A DNA stretch of 64,000 nt. It comes from Nemophila menziesii (lineage: Eukaryota; Streptophyta; Magnoliopsida; Boraginales; Hydrophyllaceae). The notes beneath the pieces were generated by a model, which saw only the letters and a list, made by a program, of their open reading frames with translations, was not told the DNA's origin and made no database searches. The translations under genes and the position numbers were made by a program. Below are positions 36,281-48,062 of the stretch, piece by piece. The DNA is taken from assembly GCA_029959085.1 (NCBI GenBank), contig JARWIR010000043.1:3348001-3412000 (forward strand). Direction: 5' to 3'. Every line of letters starts with the position of its first letter. Position 1 is the stretch's first letter.

Positions 36281-37480
36281 TGTAGGTACCTCACGTTTTG
36301 GTTTCTTCTCATCTGGTTCTTCGATGAGGATTGATTGCTCATTTGTTGCCCTTGTAAATCCTTGTTCTTCTTCCCCATGCTTTGTCTCTTCCTTTTGTAA
36401 TCCAATGAATCCGTTCGTCATCTCCACTAACCCAAAACTCAAGATGCATCAAGTATTAATTTAAGCTTGAACTTTTGAATGGTTGATGTATCTTGAGGTT
36501 GTTGTGTATTGGAGGATATATTAATGCTCTCTAGATGGTGGTTTATGAAGAATAAATTAAGGAAATAATTTTTCTTGTGGTGGAAGAAATCTTGAAAACT
36601 TGATAAGTTTTAGTGTTTTATGGTGTTATGGAATGGATTTGATGAAGTTTATGTGTGTATAGAAGATATGGAGGAAGATTTGATGTTGTTTTGGTGTGTT
36701 GTTGAAGTTTTTATCAAGCTTAAAGGTGTTATAATGGAGTTTGAGAGTGATGCTTTCGTTTTGGTGAAGTTGGAGGAGGCTAGGATTATGTTTTGTGTAG
36801 TTCGTGTCCTTAAGGACTCTTTCATCACTTTCTTAATCGACTCGCAGTGGTATGCCAACCTTCTTAGCGGAATACCATTCACTTATAACGTGGTTCTCAA
36901 ACCGTGAAACGGTATGCGCGAATGACGACACATTTCTCGCACCGGCATACCTCTTGGAAGGGCGTCATACCGGTCATATATGTTCATATTTCCGACTTCA
37001 CACTATAAACTATACCATCATGAACCTTTGACCTTGTAGTGGAATACCGCTCCGTAGGGCCAATATACCGGTCGCATAACTTCAACCTTCTGACCTTATA
37101 CCGTTATAACCCTAACGTGAATGCTCGACACGGTTAGGCGCTGGTATACCGCCCATAGGGCCGGTATACCGCTCGATGGTTCAAACTCTCTGTCCTTTAT
37201 CCGTGCTCAATACCGCCATGACGCTTCTCGAGGGTGGTGGTATACCGCCAGTAGCGCCGGTATGCCGTTGGGACTACTGAACACACAAATTTCTCCTCAA
37301 TATTCACCACAAACTTAATATTTTACCTACCTACACAAAAAACATAGTACTCTTTCTCTTCTATTAGCTCTAGTACACATTATACTTATTAATATACACT
37401 ACAAAATGGAAAATTAAACTAGGAAAGCGGTAAACAAGGGATGTCTCCCAAGGGCACTTTTGTTTAACATTGTTCAAAGT
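36281..37480 (-). mobile_element. Inverted Athila-like fragment
   Basis: On the minus strand the sequence before 36281 reads a start of an ORF (MTNGFIGLQKEETKHG...) whose upstream context (TTGAGTTTTGGGTTAGTGGAG) matches that before the third ORF at 31951. Further right are the GGTATACC repeats (36840-37280), inverted relative to the intact element. The fragment ends abruptly at 36280 at the LTR. Confidence 0.6.
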
Positions 37481-40230
37481 TCGACGTGTTTCCTTGGTTA
37501 CTTCTTTTTGGTATAGCCTCCCCAGTAGTGAGTGAGGCTATCAACATCTACAACTTGAGTTTGCAACTTTTCTTAGCTAATACTCCTCCTGAAGAGGCTA
37601 ATAAAATAACTATAATTTTGAGAATGAATAAATTGAAGAATTTAAAAAATTATCTTGGTTTACCTCTAATTTGGTTTGATCAAAGATAAAATCTATTAAT
37701 TGGAAAATTGATAGGATAAATACAAAATTAGAGCATTGGCATACTAAATATCTCTCAGAATAGGTAATCAAACAATGATTAAAGCTATAATTCAGGCCAT
37801 ACGTCTATATTATGTTTATCATTCATGTAACTTTGAATGTAAGTGATCATATTGAAAGTATTATTGCCAGGTTATGTTAGGTGAAATAGTAATTAAGACA
37901 CATGATATTGGATGAATATAAAAGTGACACATAATGATAAAATGAAAGGTGGATTAGGGGTTTAGGGACATCAAGATTATGAATAAATTTCTATTAGCAG
38001 CTAATGCATATCAAATTATGTATAACCTAGAAGAAGCTGAAATAAAATGTCCAAAAGATAATGATGATAAACCCTCTGAATATTTCAAACAACTCAAGAT
38101 ACTTTGCTCAACAAATTGGAGCCCTTATAACCACCCACCCCCAAAAGTAAAAAAGAAAATCATCTGAAGGGCTTGCAAAATTCACTAGCACCAGAGGCAA
38201 ATGAATTCAAAATAAAATGTTGGTTAAAAAATATTTGTAAAATTTGTAATCTTGAAAAGAGACCACCAAACACCTTAATTTGATTGTAATTGGGCAAGGG
38301 CCACTTCATATGCTACTCACTTGGGGTTTCAGACTACAAATTAAAGCACTTGTAGATTTGATCAATCATTACTTAATATTATTAATACTAAAATGGATGA
38401 AAAGTTAGAAACCACAACGATTGAGAAGGAACTCATGATAGTTGGGTATATATGGAAAGTTATAAATTACTACTTGTTTAATATGTTGGTGTCGCCTAAG
38501 GTGTGATAAAAATATGATAATAAAAGATGGATAAACGATGCACTAACACCCTAGACTAAACATGTTACTCACGGCAAGTATCACATGTCGTAAATAAGTT
38601 TTGATGATAAGTTAGATTCGTTCCCAGGGACTTAATGTGTTATACGATTGAATTAACAGAATAGAGTAGCAATTAATAATTAAAAGATAGAAAAGTAAAT
38701 AAATATGATTGAGAAGATTAATGATTAAACTAAATAAATTAAATACAAATAAAATAAAATATGAGAGAATGAGATAAGAAAATATAGTCCAGGTTTTGCT
38801 CGTATGCATTATCCCTCTATTTCTTCTACGATTTAATAAGGGTGATAATAGCTCTTCGATAAGTAGTCAGGATTCTAAATTCCTCCCTACCCCCTGCCGG
38901 GTGGACTAAGGTGGAGACCTCACAATTACGAGGGGATTTAACTAAGGTGCTCCTACGCCACTAGGTTCTTAGATTAGACTGCCTTCTAATGATGATCGGT
39001 GATTACATTAAACCCTAATGACTATCTAGTTAGACAAGCCCTTTCGGATCACTACCGTACCGCACACTAGATGTTTATGTGGTGTTTCAATAATTAGTTA
39101 CCCCTTCCGGGTGACCATCTAACTACTATTAGCACAACCCTAAATTGATCAGGTTTAAGACAGACAATAAATCAAAGCACATAAGACAAATATATGGTTA
39201 AGCAGCTAAAATAGTTCTCCTAAGGAAACATAGATGGAAGAAAATAGAATTCATAGATTATAAATATGAAAAACCCAAGCTCTGGGAAAATTAGTTCATA
39301 CTAGAAAGAAATAAACTAAAAGAAAGATACATACTGTCAACTTGCTTCTCTTGAATGACTAAGGATTGGACTAAGGTTTAGAACTGAGCAAGGACATGTT
39401 TACAATAGTTAAAGGGTGTATTTATAGGAGTCTAGGAAGCCCTAGTTCGGATTTCTTAGAGTAGAAGGCAAGCAATTGGACTCCTTTCCAAATCAAATTC
39501 CTAGCCCTAAAATATAGAAAAAGTAATAAATTGTTGTTGTCTTGTTCTGGCCGTAATTCTTCAATATTACTCCGATTGACTCGTTCTTTATATCGAAACT
39601 GGTCTTCTTGGAAAGCTCTACACTTTTGCTTCAGACCATTATTCCAAATTCACAGCCAATCTTGAGTTATGATCACTTTTGTGGACATGGCTGCTGAAAT
39701 TCAGATTTACTTGACAACTTTTCTTTTCCTATTTTATCTTTTCCTTCCTTTATCTCCATTTTCCATCATTATCTTCTTTCCTTTATCTCGTGGAATTGAT
39801 TTGTCATCTAATTATTTACCATTTATGTTTAAAGCTTCACAATTAACAAACAATTAAACCAAATATGCTCTAAAAATAATAAATCATCAAATCAAGACAA
39901 GAAATAAGAAAATATAATAATTTAAAAATCGAGCATTTGACTTCCGAATAATCCTAAAATGATGTCTCCAACTAACATTAAATCATCACAAATAGGGGGA
40001 CATCATATGTGAAACTAGACCCCTTGCAGACTATAAATAGAATTTTAACTGCATGTGATGAGTTCCATAATGTTCATAAAAGCCCTAGTTATCCCGAGGC
40101 AATAATGATAATAAAGAAGGAGTTTGAAGCCAAAAAAAGTTCATAATTAGATCTAGGAATGTTGATAAAGTCCATATAAAATGGTGAGGCCTATTTTATT
40201 GATGATACTAATGAGGCCAAGGGTGGATCC
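37481..40230 (+). pseudogene. LINE fragment, RT thumb to C-terminus, split by a solo LTR
   Basis: Readable pieces are NYLGLPLIW and a tryptophan-containing K.E.W region near 37650-37790, then GGLGFRDIKIMNKFLLAANAYQ (in two adjoining frames near 37950-38020), typical of the part after the RT of L1 ORF2, and LINE C-terminal-like sequence on both sides of the solo LTR (38420-38486; 40011-40150). Many frameshifts and stops. The domain end is uncertain. Confidence 0.6.
38487..40005 (-). mobile_element. Solo LTR of the Athila-like family (copy 2), TSD TATGT
   Basis: A 1,519-bp block starting TGGTGTCGCCTAAGGTGTGA and ending GGGGGACATCA, the reverse of the family LTR. It is flanked by TATGT at 38482-38486 and 40006-40010, a perfect 5-bp TSD. 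No internal retroelement sequence remains. Confidence 0.93.
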
Positions 40231-40319
40231 AGCAGGTAAACTGAGGGCGGGGGGTTTGAAATATATGGGAGTTAGGGTCAATGCTTCCTGAAATTTTTAA
40301 GGTGAAAATAGTATGTACA

Positions 40320-41906
40320 TGACATCTCCTCTTTTGTTCTAATTATATGCCTTTAAGATACATCATTTTAGGTGATTATTTGACTAATTAGATAGACTTT
40401 TAGTGTTAATTCGTTATATTTCATTTTTCCTCCTTGGATTTTAATATTTTTCATTTATTAAGCTTTTGAACGTTAAATGGGTTGTTTTAGTGCAAAGTTT
40501 GTAGGTCCATGATGCTATCAAGGAGAGGAATCAAGAATTAAAGTCTTAGATCGTGTAATGAAGTCAAAGGCGAGAAGAAATATCCGGAAGAGTTGACAAG
40601 TTGAAGCTGCATCTGGAAGGTTGATGGTAATTGCTGTTTTCGAGTTAGTTAAACGTGGATTCAGCCTCTGAGTTGTAAAGAAGATTTGTTCCTTATGGAG
40701 TTACGAAGATTTACCAAGTTGAACGGGTCAATTCAGAGTTGAGTTGAGAAAGTTACAACCGTTTTAGTGGAGGGTGTACACCAATTACGGGATTTGAAAT
40801 TAAAGAATGGACTTGGGCTTTTTAATATTTCACTAATTTACTTAAGTAAAGCCCAAGTCCGAATTTTAGCATTATAAATAGACCGCTTGACTCTTATTTT
40901 AGACACAATTTAATTTACACAAGTCAGAAACGCCAGAGAGAAAGTCAGAAGCAAAGAAAAGGAGAAAGCTAAGAGCTGGAGAAGGTCATCTTCTCCAAAT
41001 CACAGCCAAACCCAATCCTCAATTAGGTTTTCTTATCTTTTATTTCTGTAATAAACATGATGTTATTTAATTTTAATTCTTTAGTTTTTAATTCAATTAT
41101 GAACTAATTTCATTTGTGCTTGAAAATCGCTTTAATTAGTTTTTAATCAATTTATTTAATTAGTGGTTTTGAATTTGGGATTGAAAGATTTAATTTGAAT
41201 TGGGTAATTTAGTATCTTCTTTTATCTTTAAATTATTTACTATTATTGAAGTCATGAATCGAAAATAGGAATTAGTAACTAGGCTATTCATTATAGTGGA
41301 ATAATGATCACCTTGGCGAGGGGTTTTTAATTACATAATTAGATAATAGATGTAAGATATAAATTATTGATTCCGACGGATTTAGTTAATCTTATATCCA
41401 ATTGGGTATAACACTTGAACATTCAAAGGTTGCTTATAATCACCCTAACGGGGTTTGTAATACCATAGGATAGCTCCTAAGTCCACCCTGACAGGGGTTA
41501 GGAGAAACTAGAATCGCGACTAATATTAATTACCAATTCGACCCTTAAACGAAAGCATTACTTGAATATATTTAGGCGAAACCCTTGCGAAACTCAAGTA
41601 CTACTTCTCATCCTTGCGTCTACTCATTTTATTTTACTTGTGTCTTACGTAATTGCATTATTTAATTTAGTAATTTACATTATTCGCACTTTAGTCCTTA
41701 AACGAAAACCCAACAAATATTTATATCATTTAGTTTTCGCATCATATAACAATTATTCACACTTATTACATAACATCTAAAGTCATATCCGATCCGCCCT
41801 GAGATCGATTTCCCGTTCACCAGATATTACTTGGACGACCCGTACACTTGCGGTACGTGTCGTTCCTATTTAGGGGTGTTATTTCATAACACACCAGGAG
41901 ACACTA
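40320..41906 (+). mobile_element. Solo LTR of a second Ty3/gypsy family, TSD GTACA
   Basis: 1,587 bp beginning TGACATCTCCTC and ending ACACCAGGAGACACTA, with a perfect duplication GTACA at 40315-40319 and 41907-41911. It has a TATA box (TTATAAATAG, near 40872) and CTTGCGGT in its 3' part, as in Athila/Tat LTRs. It differs from the family of the intact element throughout. It ends TA rather than the usual CA. Confidence 0.85.
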
Positions 41907-41911
41907 GTACA

Positions 41912-43385
41912 CATATATAACTACCAGTATCAAAATACAAATATGAGAATCCAACACCATTACGTTTTTGTCTCTTTAATATATGAAATTATCGATTAGT
42001 ATTTAACCCAAAAATGTACAAAATGGGCAAACTAATATCATTACACTTAATTTATATAGTATTATATTAATATATTATATGATAAATAATATTCTAATTT
42101 TATAATTTTGAGGAATAAATCTTTTACAAATATTAAATATTATAATTTTATTCGAGTAATATAAATAATAAAATATGAAGTATTATTATCCTCAAACTCA
42201 AAAAAGAGACTTGTATAAAAGAATTGCAATATTTAATAAATCGGTCTTATAAAAATTGACAAATTTATAACTTAAACCTAGTATACTAAAGAATAAGGAT
42301 TTTTGTATAACACTAAAATATAAAAATAAAGTTGAATCTTATTCTCATTTTATATTAAACATATTTTTTAATCAAATCATGTTCAATTTTATTTTAAAAA
42401 TAATTCCATGTTATATGTGTATTTGGATAAAAGATAAAGCAAATGCTAAAATTCAAACACCTAACCTCTATTCTAATATACCATAACCTAAAGATACTAA
42501 ACCATTAAGTCTCTGTGACTTGTGCATCTTATTTAGCATGCTTTTATATACACATTCAGAGAGAGCTAATTATTTTTTGAAACAAAATTATATTTACATA
42601 TCATAAAATTTACAGGTTCATGAGGGTTTAAGTCCCCCTCACTCTAGACCTTATAGGGATCTGCACTAACTGAGGCTAGTGCTAAGTGTGTAGTAACCGA
42701 TATGCATAGAAACATTATATGAGGGCGGGCTTAGAGTTTCATGGCAAAATTTGAAGCATAGGTTGAAGCAATTGGTATGAGATATGTAACGTTTTTTGCT
42801 CACTCTTTTGCTCAGGATGATGTTCATATTTACAATGATCGTATTAATTTTGTTAAGCAACTAGTAGTGAAAGCTACACATTATGTATTTTGTATTTTGA
42901 TGTTCGTAACTTAACCCTCAACATGACAACTAGGTTCCTTTTCACCCCAAGTAAGAATAAATGTGCGAGATGAATTGCCAAACAACAATTCAAAGACATA
43001 TTGTTTGGTAATTGAGTTTTAACCCCGTCATTCCAGTTAACAAAACTAGTATTGAATGACTACGAGTCGAAAAGTGTGGGGTAAAATTCTTTTGTAATTG
43101 TATAATTATCTTTTGATACATTTTATTTATGACTAAAAAATTTATAATTTTAGAAAATATATCTTTAAATTTTATAAAACTAAAGATAATATCAAAACAG
43201 AATATGAATTTAAATTTATTAGATGGACTATTATTAAAAATTTAAAAGTTTGTAAAGAGAAGGAAAAAAAGGTGAGAAAATACAACATAATTTTTTTTGT
43301 TTCTTTTAGTAAAATAAGTAATATAATTTTTAAACTTTTTTTATATTAAAGAGCCAATCGAATCATGTGAGTTTATTTTTTTTAA
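41912..43385. other. Intergenic AT-rich DNA, no feature seen
   Basis: No recognisable gene, TIR or tandem repeat. Confidence 0.45.
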
Positions 43386-43841
43386 TTTTAAAATGGGTCA
43401 ATTACCCAAGAGGATTTGAGGAGCATCTTAGTGTCATATGAGAACTAAGTGATTCATCTCTCCTACTTAGAGGCCTCAAAATTGACAAATGTCATTATTA
43501 CCCTTATAATGTATATAAGACAAAAAAAAAAGATTATTTTCTCTCCTCCATTACCATTATTCTCTCTTCTCCATTACCATTAATCTCTCACCTCTTTTAT
43601 TATTTTTTCTCTGTCCTCTTTCATTAACAATCAATAATTTCAAGTTCCGGCCACAACCACCGACCACCACCGACCACCATCGGCCACCGCTGGAAAAAGT
43701 ACTGAGCATATCTTACTGAGCATATTTTGCTGAGTTTCGGAAAAAAGTGTTGAGCATCGAAAGAAGTTGTTGAGTATCGAGTTTTTCTAATGAGTAAATT
43801 TGCGCATGCTCGTATGCTCAGTAAATTTACCGAGTATTAAT

Positions 43842-44052
43842 AAATCAGCTATACATTAACACAAATCAGCTATACATTAAACACAAATCAGCTATACATT
43901 AACACAAATCAGCTATACATTAACATAAATCAGCTATACATTAAACACAAATCAGCTATACATTAACACAAATCAGCTATACATTAAACACAAATCAGCT
44001 ATACATTAACACAAATTAGATATACATTAACACAAATCAGCTATACATTATA
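43842..44052. repeat. 21/22-bp minisatellite, ten units
   Basis: Ten near-identical units of AAATCAGCTATACATTAACAC, some with one extra A. The ninth unit carries two substitutions (TTAGAT for TCAGCT). High unit identity suggests recent expansion or homogenisation. Confidence 0.95.
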
Positions 44053-44603
44053 AGTTATGAGTATTAACATCTCCTGAGTATGGCCTCGAAAATTACAACG
44101 ACCTATTCGAATAAGAAAAATGAAAAAAGAAAAAAGAAAAAGAAATTGAACTTGTTGAGCGTGGTTCGAACTTGCTGAGCATGATACTTGCAAATCTGAA
44201 TTTTTCCACCTTCGAAACTTGAACACGAAAGAAACCAAATCCATGGCAGATCTGAGCTCTAACTTCACGAAGCTTGAACACCTGCGAACCAGCTCGAGAT
44301 CACGAAGTTTCACGGAGAGGTCTTCACGGCGACAGATCTCGCCATTAACGAACCAAGAAGCTTGCTCACGTCATGGCCGGAGCTCGCAACAGATCTAACT
44401 CACTCGCAACAGCTCTAACTCGCTCGCAACATCGGAGATGAAGCTTTGTCGCCGGCGAAAAACGTTCGAACCTTGTGCAAAATCTTCATTGTCGGATCTC
44501 CAACTCTATTCCATGGTTGTCTTCACTCGTCCAGATCCATGTAGAGAAAGAGAGAGAAACCTTAGAAGCCATGAAAAAACTGTAACGTGTGATTGGAAAG
44601 GTA

Positions 44604-44638
44604 GAGAGGAGAGAGGAGAGAGGAGAGAGGAGAGAGGA
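44604..44638. repeat. (GAGAGAG)n purine tract
   Basis: A short 8-bp-period repeat of GGAGAGAG in the right part of element A. Confidence 0.85.
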
Positions 44639-44845
44639 TGAGATTTAGTATTTTAAAATAATAGCTGAAATAATTATTATATATAAGGAACTAAAAAACA
44701 AAAGAGGGTAAGAAAGTAATTGGATTTTTAGCATATAATGTTAATTTTTGTTTGTGATCTTTAGTAAGAAGAGTAAATCCAGCTGGTGTTGTTGATTTTG
44801 GGATGGTGTGTTCAAGACTTTTTGTGTAATAATCTCATTTAAAAT

Positions 44846-45390
44846 CCTCAATGCGTAAAGTTTGTACATTTTTAAAAAATTCTAACACCAAATTGGAACA
44901 AAAAAAAAATTCAGACACCAAACCATCCCATAAATCAAACAACAAAAATTGTCATCAATTTTTCAACGGAGAAAGACTCAAAAATCAAATAATTCTAGTC
45001 CAACGACCATAATATTAAGAAGAAATGAAAAATGAATTGGAGTCCACGATCCCTATTGAATGCACACCCCAGTCCCACCATATTCCAAAAACTAACCTAT
45101 CAAAGAAAAGATCCATACAAGGACAACTGTGTAATTTCAATGAAGCAGTGTCGGTTTATTCATTAGTAATATTAAACCTTTATTCCAGGTAACGGGTTTA
45201 AGTAATAAACCCCTTTCCCATGGCTTTGGCGGGTACGCAAACTAAAAAGCAAATACTCCACGCCAAAAAGCGCTTATAAGCTGAAATCAAAACAAAAACG
45301 TTTTTTCGTGAAAGGAAAATTCCAACATAAAGAGCTCTTCTTAACAACAAATCCCGTACGGACAATACCACACACAAAACACACACATTA
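44846..45390. other. Region upstream of the CCCH gene
   Basis: No ORF. It should include the promoter of the CCCH gene; I cannot pick a TATA box with confidence. Confidence 0.4.
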
Positions 45391-45392
45391 AG

Positions 45393-45393
<1 letters not shown>

Positions 45394-45437
<44 letters not shown>
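45394..45437. repeat. (CT)n microsatellite in the 5' flank of the CCCH gene
   Basis: About 22 CT units, some 215 bp before the start codon, within the likely 5' UTR or proximal promoter, where plant genes often have such tracts. Confidence 0.95.
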
Positions 45438-45441
<4 letters not shown>

Positions 45442-45652
45442 ACAACACTGTCCGTAGGAATCTAGTCATCTACACCTAAACCCTCACCTCGTACGCATAC
45501 ACACACGATCAGACCTTTCCTTTTGTATATTCTTTGCATATACCCATATACGTATACGTATATACATGTATATGTAAATTTGATTATTCTGGTTTTCCCC
45601 CTTTCTGTTTTGCTGATTTCGTGAAGTTGTTGAGAAAACCTAGAATCTAGAA

Positions 45653-48062
45653 ATGGAGTTGTACGGACAGGAGGAGAACAGAAACGGGTCTCAAGCGGAA
45701 TGGGCTACGGAAACGGGTCTTCAAGGTGGGTGGGTCCCACGTGTTGGCATTTGAATTTACTATTTTTCATGTATCTAGCTTCTTCTATACTTTAATGTGT
45801 GTATGGGTGTGTTTATTTTATCTGATATAATTCTTGTTTGTATTATTGATCATAAGTTATTTTAGTAAATTTTAATAAATTTTAGCAAGTTAAATTTATT
45901 TACCATCTTAGCTACACCGAGTAAATCTATGGTAAATCTACTGTGTAAATTCTTAAGGGTAGCAGTTGCAGCTGTGTTACATGATTTATTGCAAGGTTTT
46001 AAGTTCGATATAGTGATTTAAACAACTTGTAACAAAGGTTTCCTTAGTAATCCGGCTCAATTATGGGTATATGGGACCTTGTAAGAGAAAATAATAATTT
46101 TTTTAGGTTAAGCTAGCGAGCATGTGACTAGTATTGTTAAAATCAAATTGTTATTAGACACGTAACTGGGTATCTAGTGGGTCACATTTTTGTTAAATAT
46201 AAGGATTATTAAATTATCACACAGACTCGTGATTATTATATATATAAGTGGGTATAAAAGTACAAGTCCGATACAAAGATTTAAAATATTATGTGTATAA
46301 TTAATTGTTTTTGGACAATACAGAGTCTATGCAGAGTTTGAATTTATGGGGAAGAGAAGTATACCCAGAGAGACCTGGAATGCCAGATTGCGCTTACTAT
46401 ATGAGAACCCGGGTATGTGGATACGGCGCCAAGTGTCGATACAATCATCCCCGTAATCTTGATCCTGTAAGTTTCTTGCTAATTTATTCACAAAGCGTGT
46501 ATTCTGTTATAGGATCGAAAAATAATATGATTTAGTCCAGTCTAAAATCAAGTAGACCAAAGTGCAATTTCTTAATTCATCCTTAAACCCCACAAGTCGA
46601 ATTATATATTATTAAATAGTCTTCCTCCCACAAGTCTGGGAGTTGATGGTAATTTCAAGAATGTAAAAGGAAATCCGTAAAGGAGTTAAATGAAATTTTT
46701 GATGGTTAATATTTGTACGCTAATACTGTGATTTTGAGGCATGATCAGGCAGGGGAACCAGTACGATCAGGAGTAGTAGAGTACCCAGAGAGAATTGGGG
46801 AGCCTTCATGTCAGGTAATTTGTTCTTTTACTATTATTTTTCACAAATTCATATTAATGATGTATTTTATAGCATTTTTTAAGGACCGGAACATGTAAAT
46901 TTGGAGGGTCCTGCAAGTTCAACCATCCTAGGAATGCAAATGCATCATTTGATATTGTACCAATAAATGTGTATGGATATCCATTACGATCGGTGAGTTA
47001 TATATATATATATATCAAATAAGCTCTTTAGTTATTTACTAATTTTGAAATGGATTGGATTGGGAATTAATAGGGAGAAAAAGAATGCTCCTATTATTTG
47101 AAAACGGGGCAGTGCAAATTTGGGGTAACTTGTAAATTCCATCACCCTCAACCAGCTGGTACGTCATTACCAGCATCTGCACGTCCATTTTATCCGGCGA
47201 GGCAGACTCTTTTACCACCACCACCACTACCACCACAACAACAACCACCACCACCACCACCACCTTCTGCTGACCAATATGGTGGTGCATCTTCAACTAA
47301 CTATAGTGTCGCAAGGCCTCCGCTCATACCTGGTTCCTATGTTCCCGGTGCTTATGGACCCGTCTTGCTTCACCCTGGAGTTCTTCCCATTCCAAACTGG
47401 ACTACTTACATGGTACATTATTCATCTCTACTTAAATTACTTTTTTAAGGTTGATGTTACATTTAACATGTGACTAATGTTACAAATATGAATCAGCGGC
47501 CAGTTAATGGTTCTCAACCAGTATCAGTTGGGCCCACAGCTTCTCCACGTGGAATGGTGCACTTATCATCTTCTGCCCCACCAATTTCTGGAAATTATAA
47601 TCTCCCTTTACTGTCTTATTCTGGGTCTGAAAAGCACTTTCCAGAAAAACCAGGGCAACCAGAATGTCAATACTATGTAAAAACAGGGGATTGTAAATTC
47701 GGATCCTCTTGTCGATTCCATCACCCACCTGAAATATTAGCATCCAGAACTAATTGCGCTCTTAGTCCTTTAGGGCTACCTTTACGCCCGGTATGTATCA
47801 TCTTTTTAAATGTACTTTTTAACTTATGACTTGGCTGATATATATTCTATTTAACTAGGGGGTGCAGCCTTGCACATATTATTTGCAAAAAGGAGTCTGC
47901 AAATTTGGACTTGCGTGCAAATTTGATCACCCTATGGGGACTGGGACAGTAAATTATATTCCATCAACTTCTTTTACAGATGTGTCTGTTGGATCTTACA
48001 AGTTCAATTCATCTGGTGCACCTTTAGTTCCTGATCATTACTATTCTAGACCTGGAGGATGA
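45653..48062 (+). CDS. Five-finger CCCH zinc-finger protein (ZFN/C3H type), 7 exons
   Basis: A putative RNA- or DNA-binding nuclear protein of 412 residues. Exons: 45653-45725, 46324-46466, 46749-46814, 46873-46992, 47074-47412, 47497-47790, 47859-48062; all introns are GT..AG and frames agree. Five C-X8-C-X5-C-X3-H fingers start at residues about 47, 93, 139, 304 and 350. The spacer holds ARPFYPARQ, a Pro/Gln run, then the conserved [20 protein letters not shown] and LSSSAPP stretches. Each finger is preceded by YPER/FPEKPG.PEC motifs. This is the plant ZFN-like C3H subfamily (Arabidopsis members such as C3H32 and C3H58). Oddities: finger 1 reads RTRVC where RTGVC is usual, and the C-terminal tail after finger 5 is short. 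The second finger is split by an intron after its first cysteine. It appears functional. Confidence 0.93.
47216..47271. repeat. CCA/CAA coding repeat
   Basis: A CCACCA-rich stretch within exon 5 encoding [17 protein letters not shown]. Likely length-variable. Confidence 0.9.

Larger units (their letters stand above)
43395..44836 (+). mobile_element. MULE-type non-autonomous element A, 9-bp TSD
   Basis: 1,442 bp. The left terminus GGGTCAATTACCCAAGAGG is inverted, diverged, at the right end (...TGTAATAATCTC). The flanks are TTTTAAAAT (43386-43394) and ATTTAAAAT (44837-44845), one mismatch in 9. Inside, left to right: a CT-rich part, a CCACCGACCACC stretch, GAGCAT motifs, a 21/22-bp minisatellite, and a GC-richer block (44200-44600) that may be captured host sequence. 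It is a clear relative of the element at 60195-61761. Confidence 0.8.

Noticed and set aside
36620..36907. 95-residue plus-strand ORF (MVLWNGFDEVY...)
   Set aside because: It lies antisense to the inverted Athila-like fragment and has no recognisable domain.
39669..39857. ORF with hydrophobic segments (62 aa)
   Set aside because: It lies wholly inside the solo LTR and has no conserved counterpart in the other LTR copies as read.
43842..44052. CRISPR-like array of regularly spaced repeats
   Set aside because: Units are contiguous, without unique spacers, inside a plant transposon; it is a minisatellite.
45198..45440. Minus-strand ORF upstream of the CCCH gene
   Set aside because: Its start is the (CT)n tract and nothing in it resembles a protein family.
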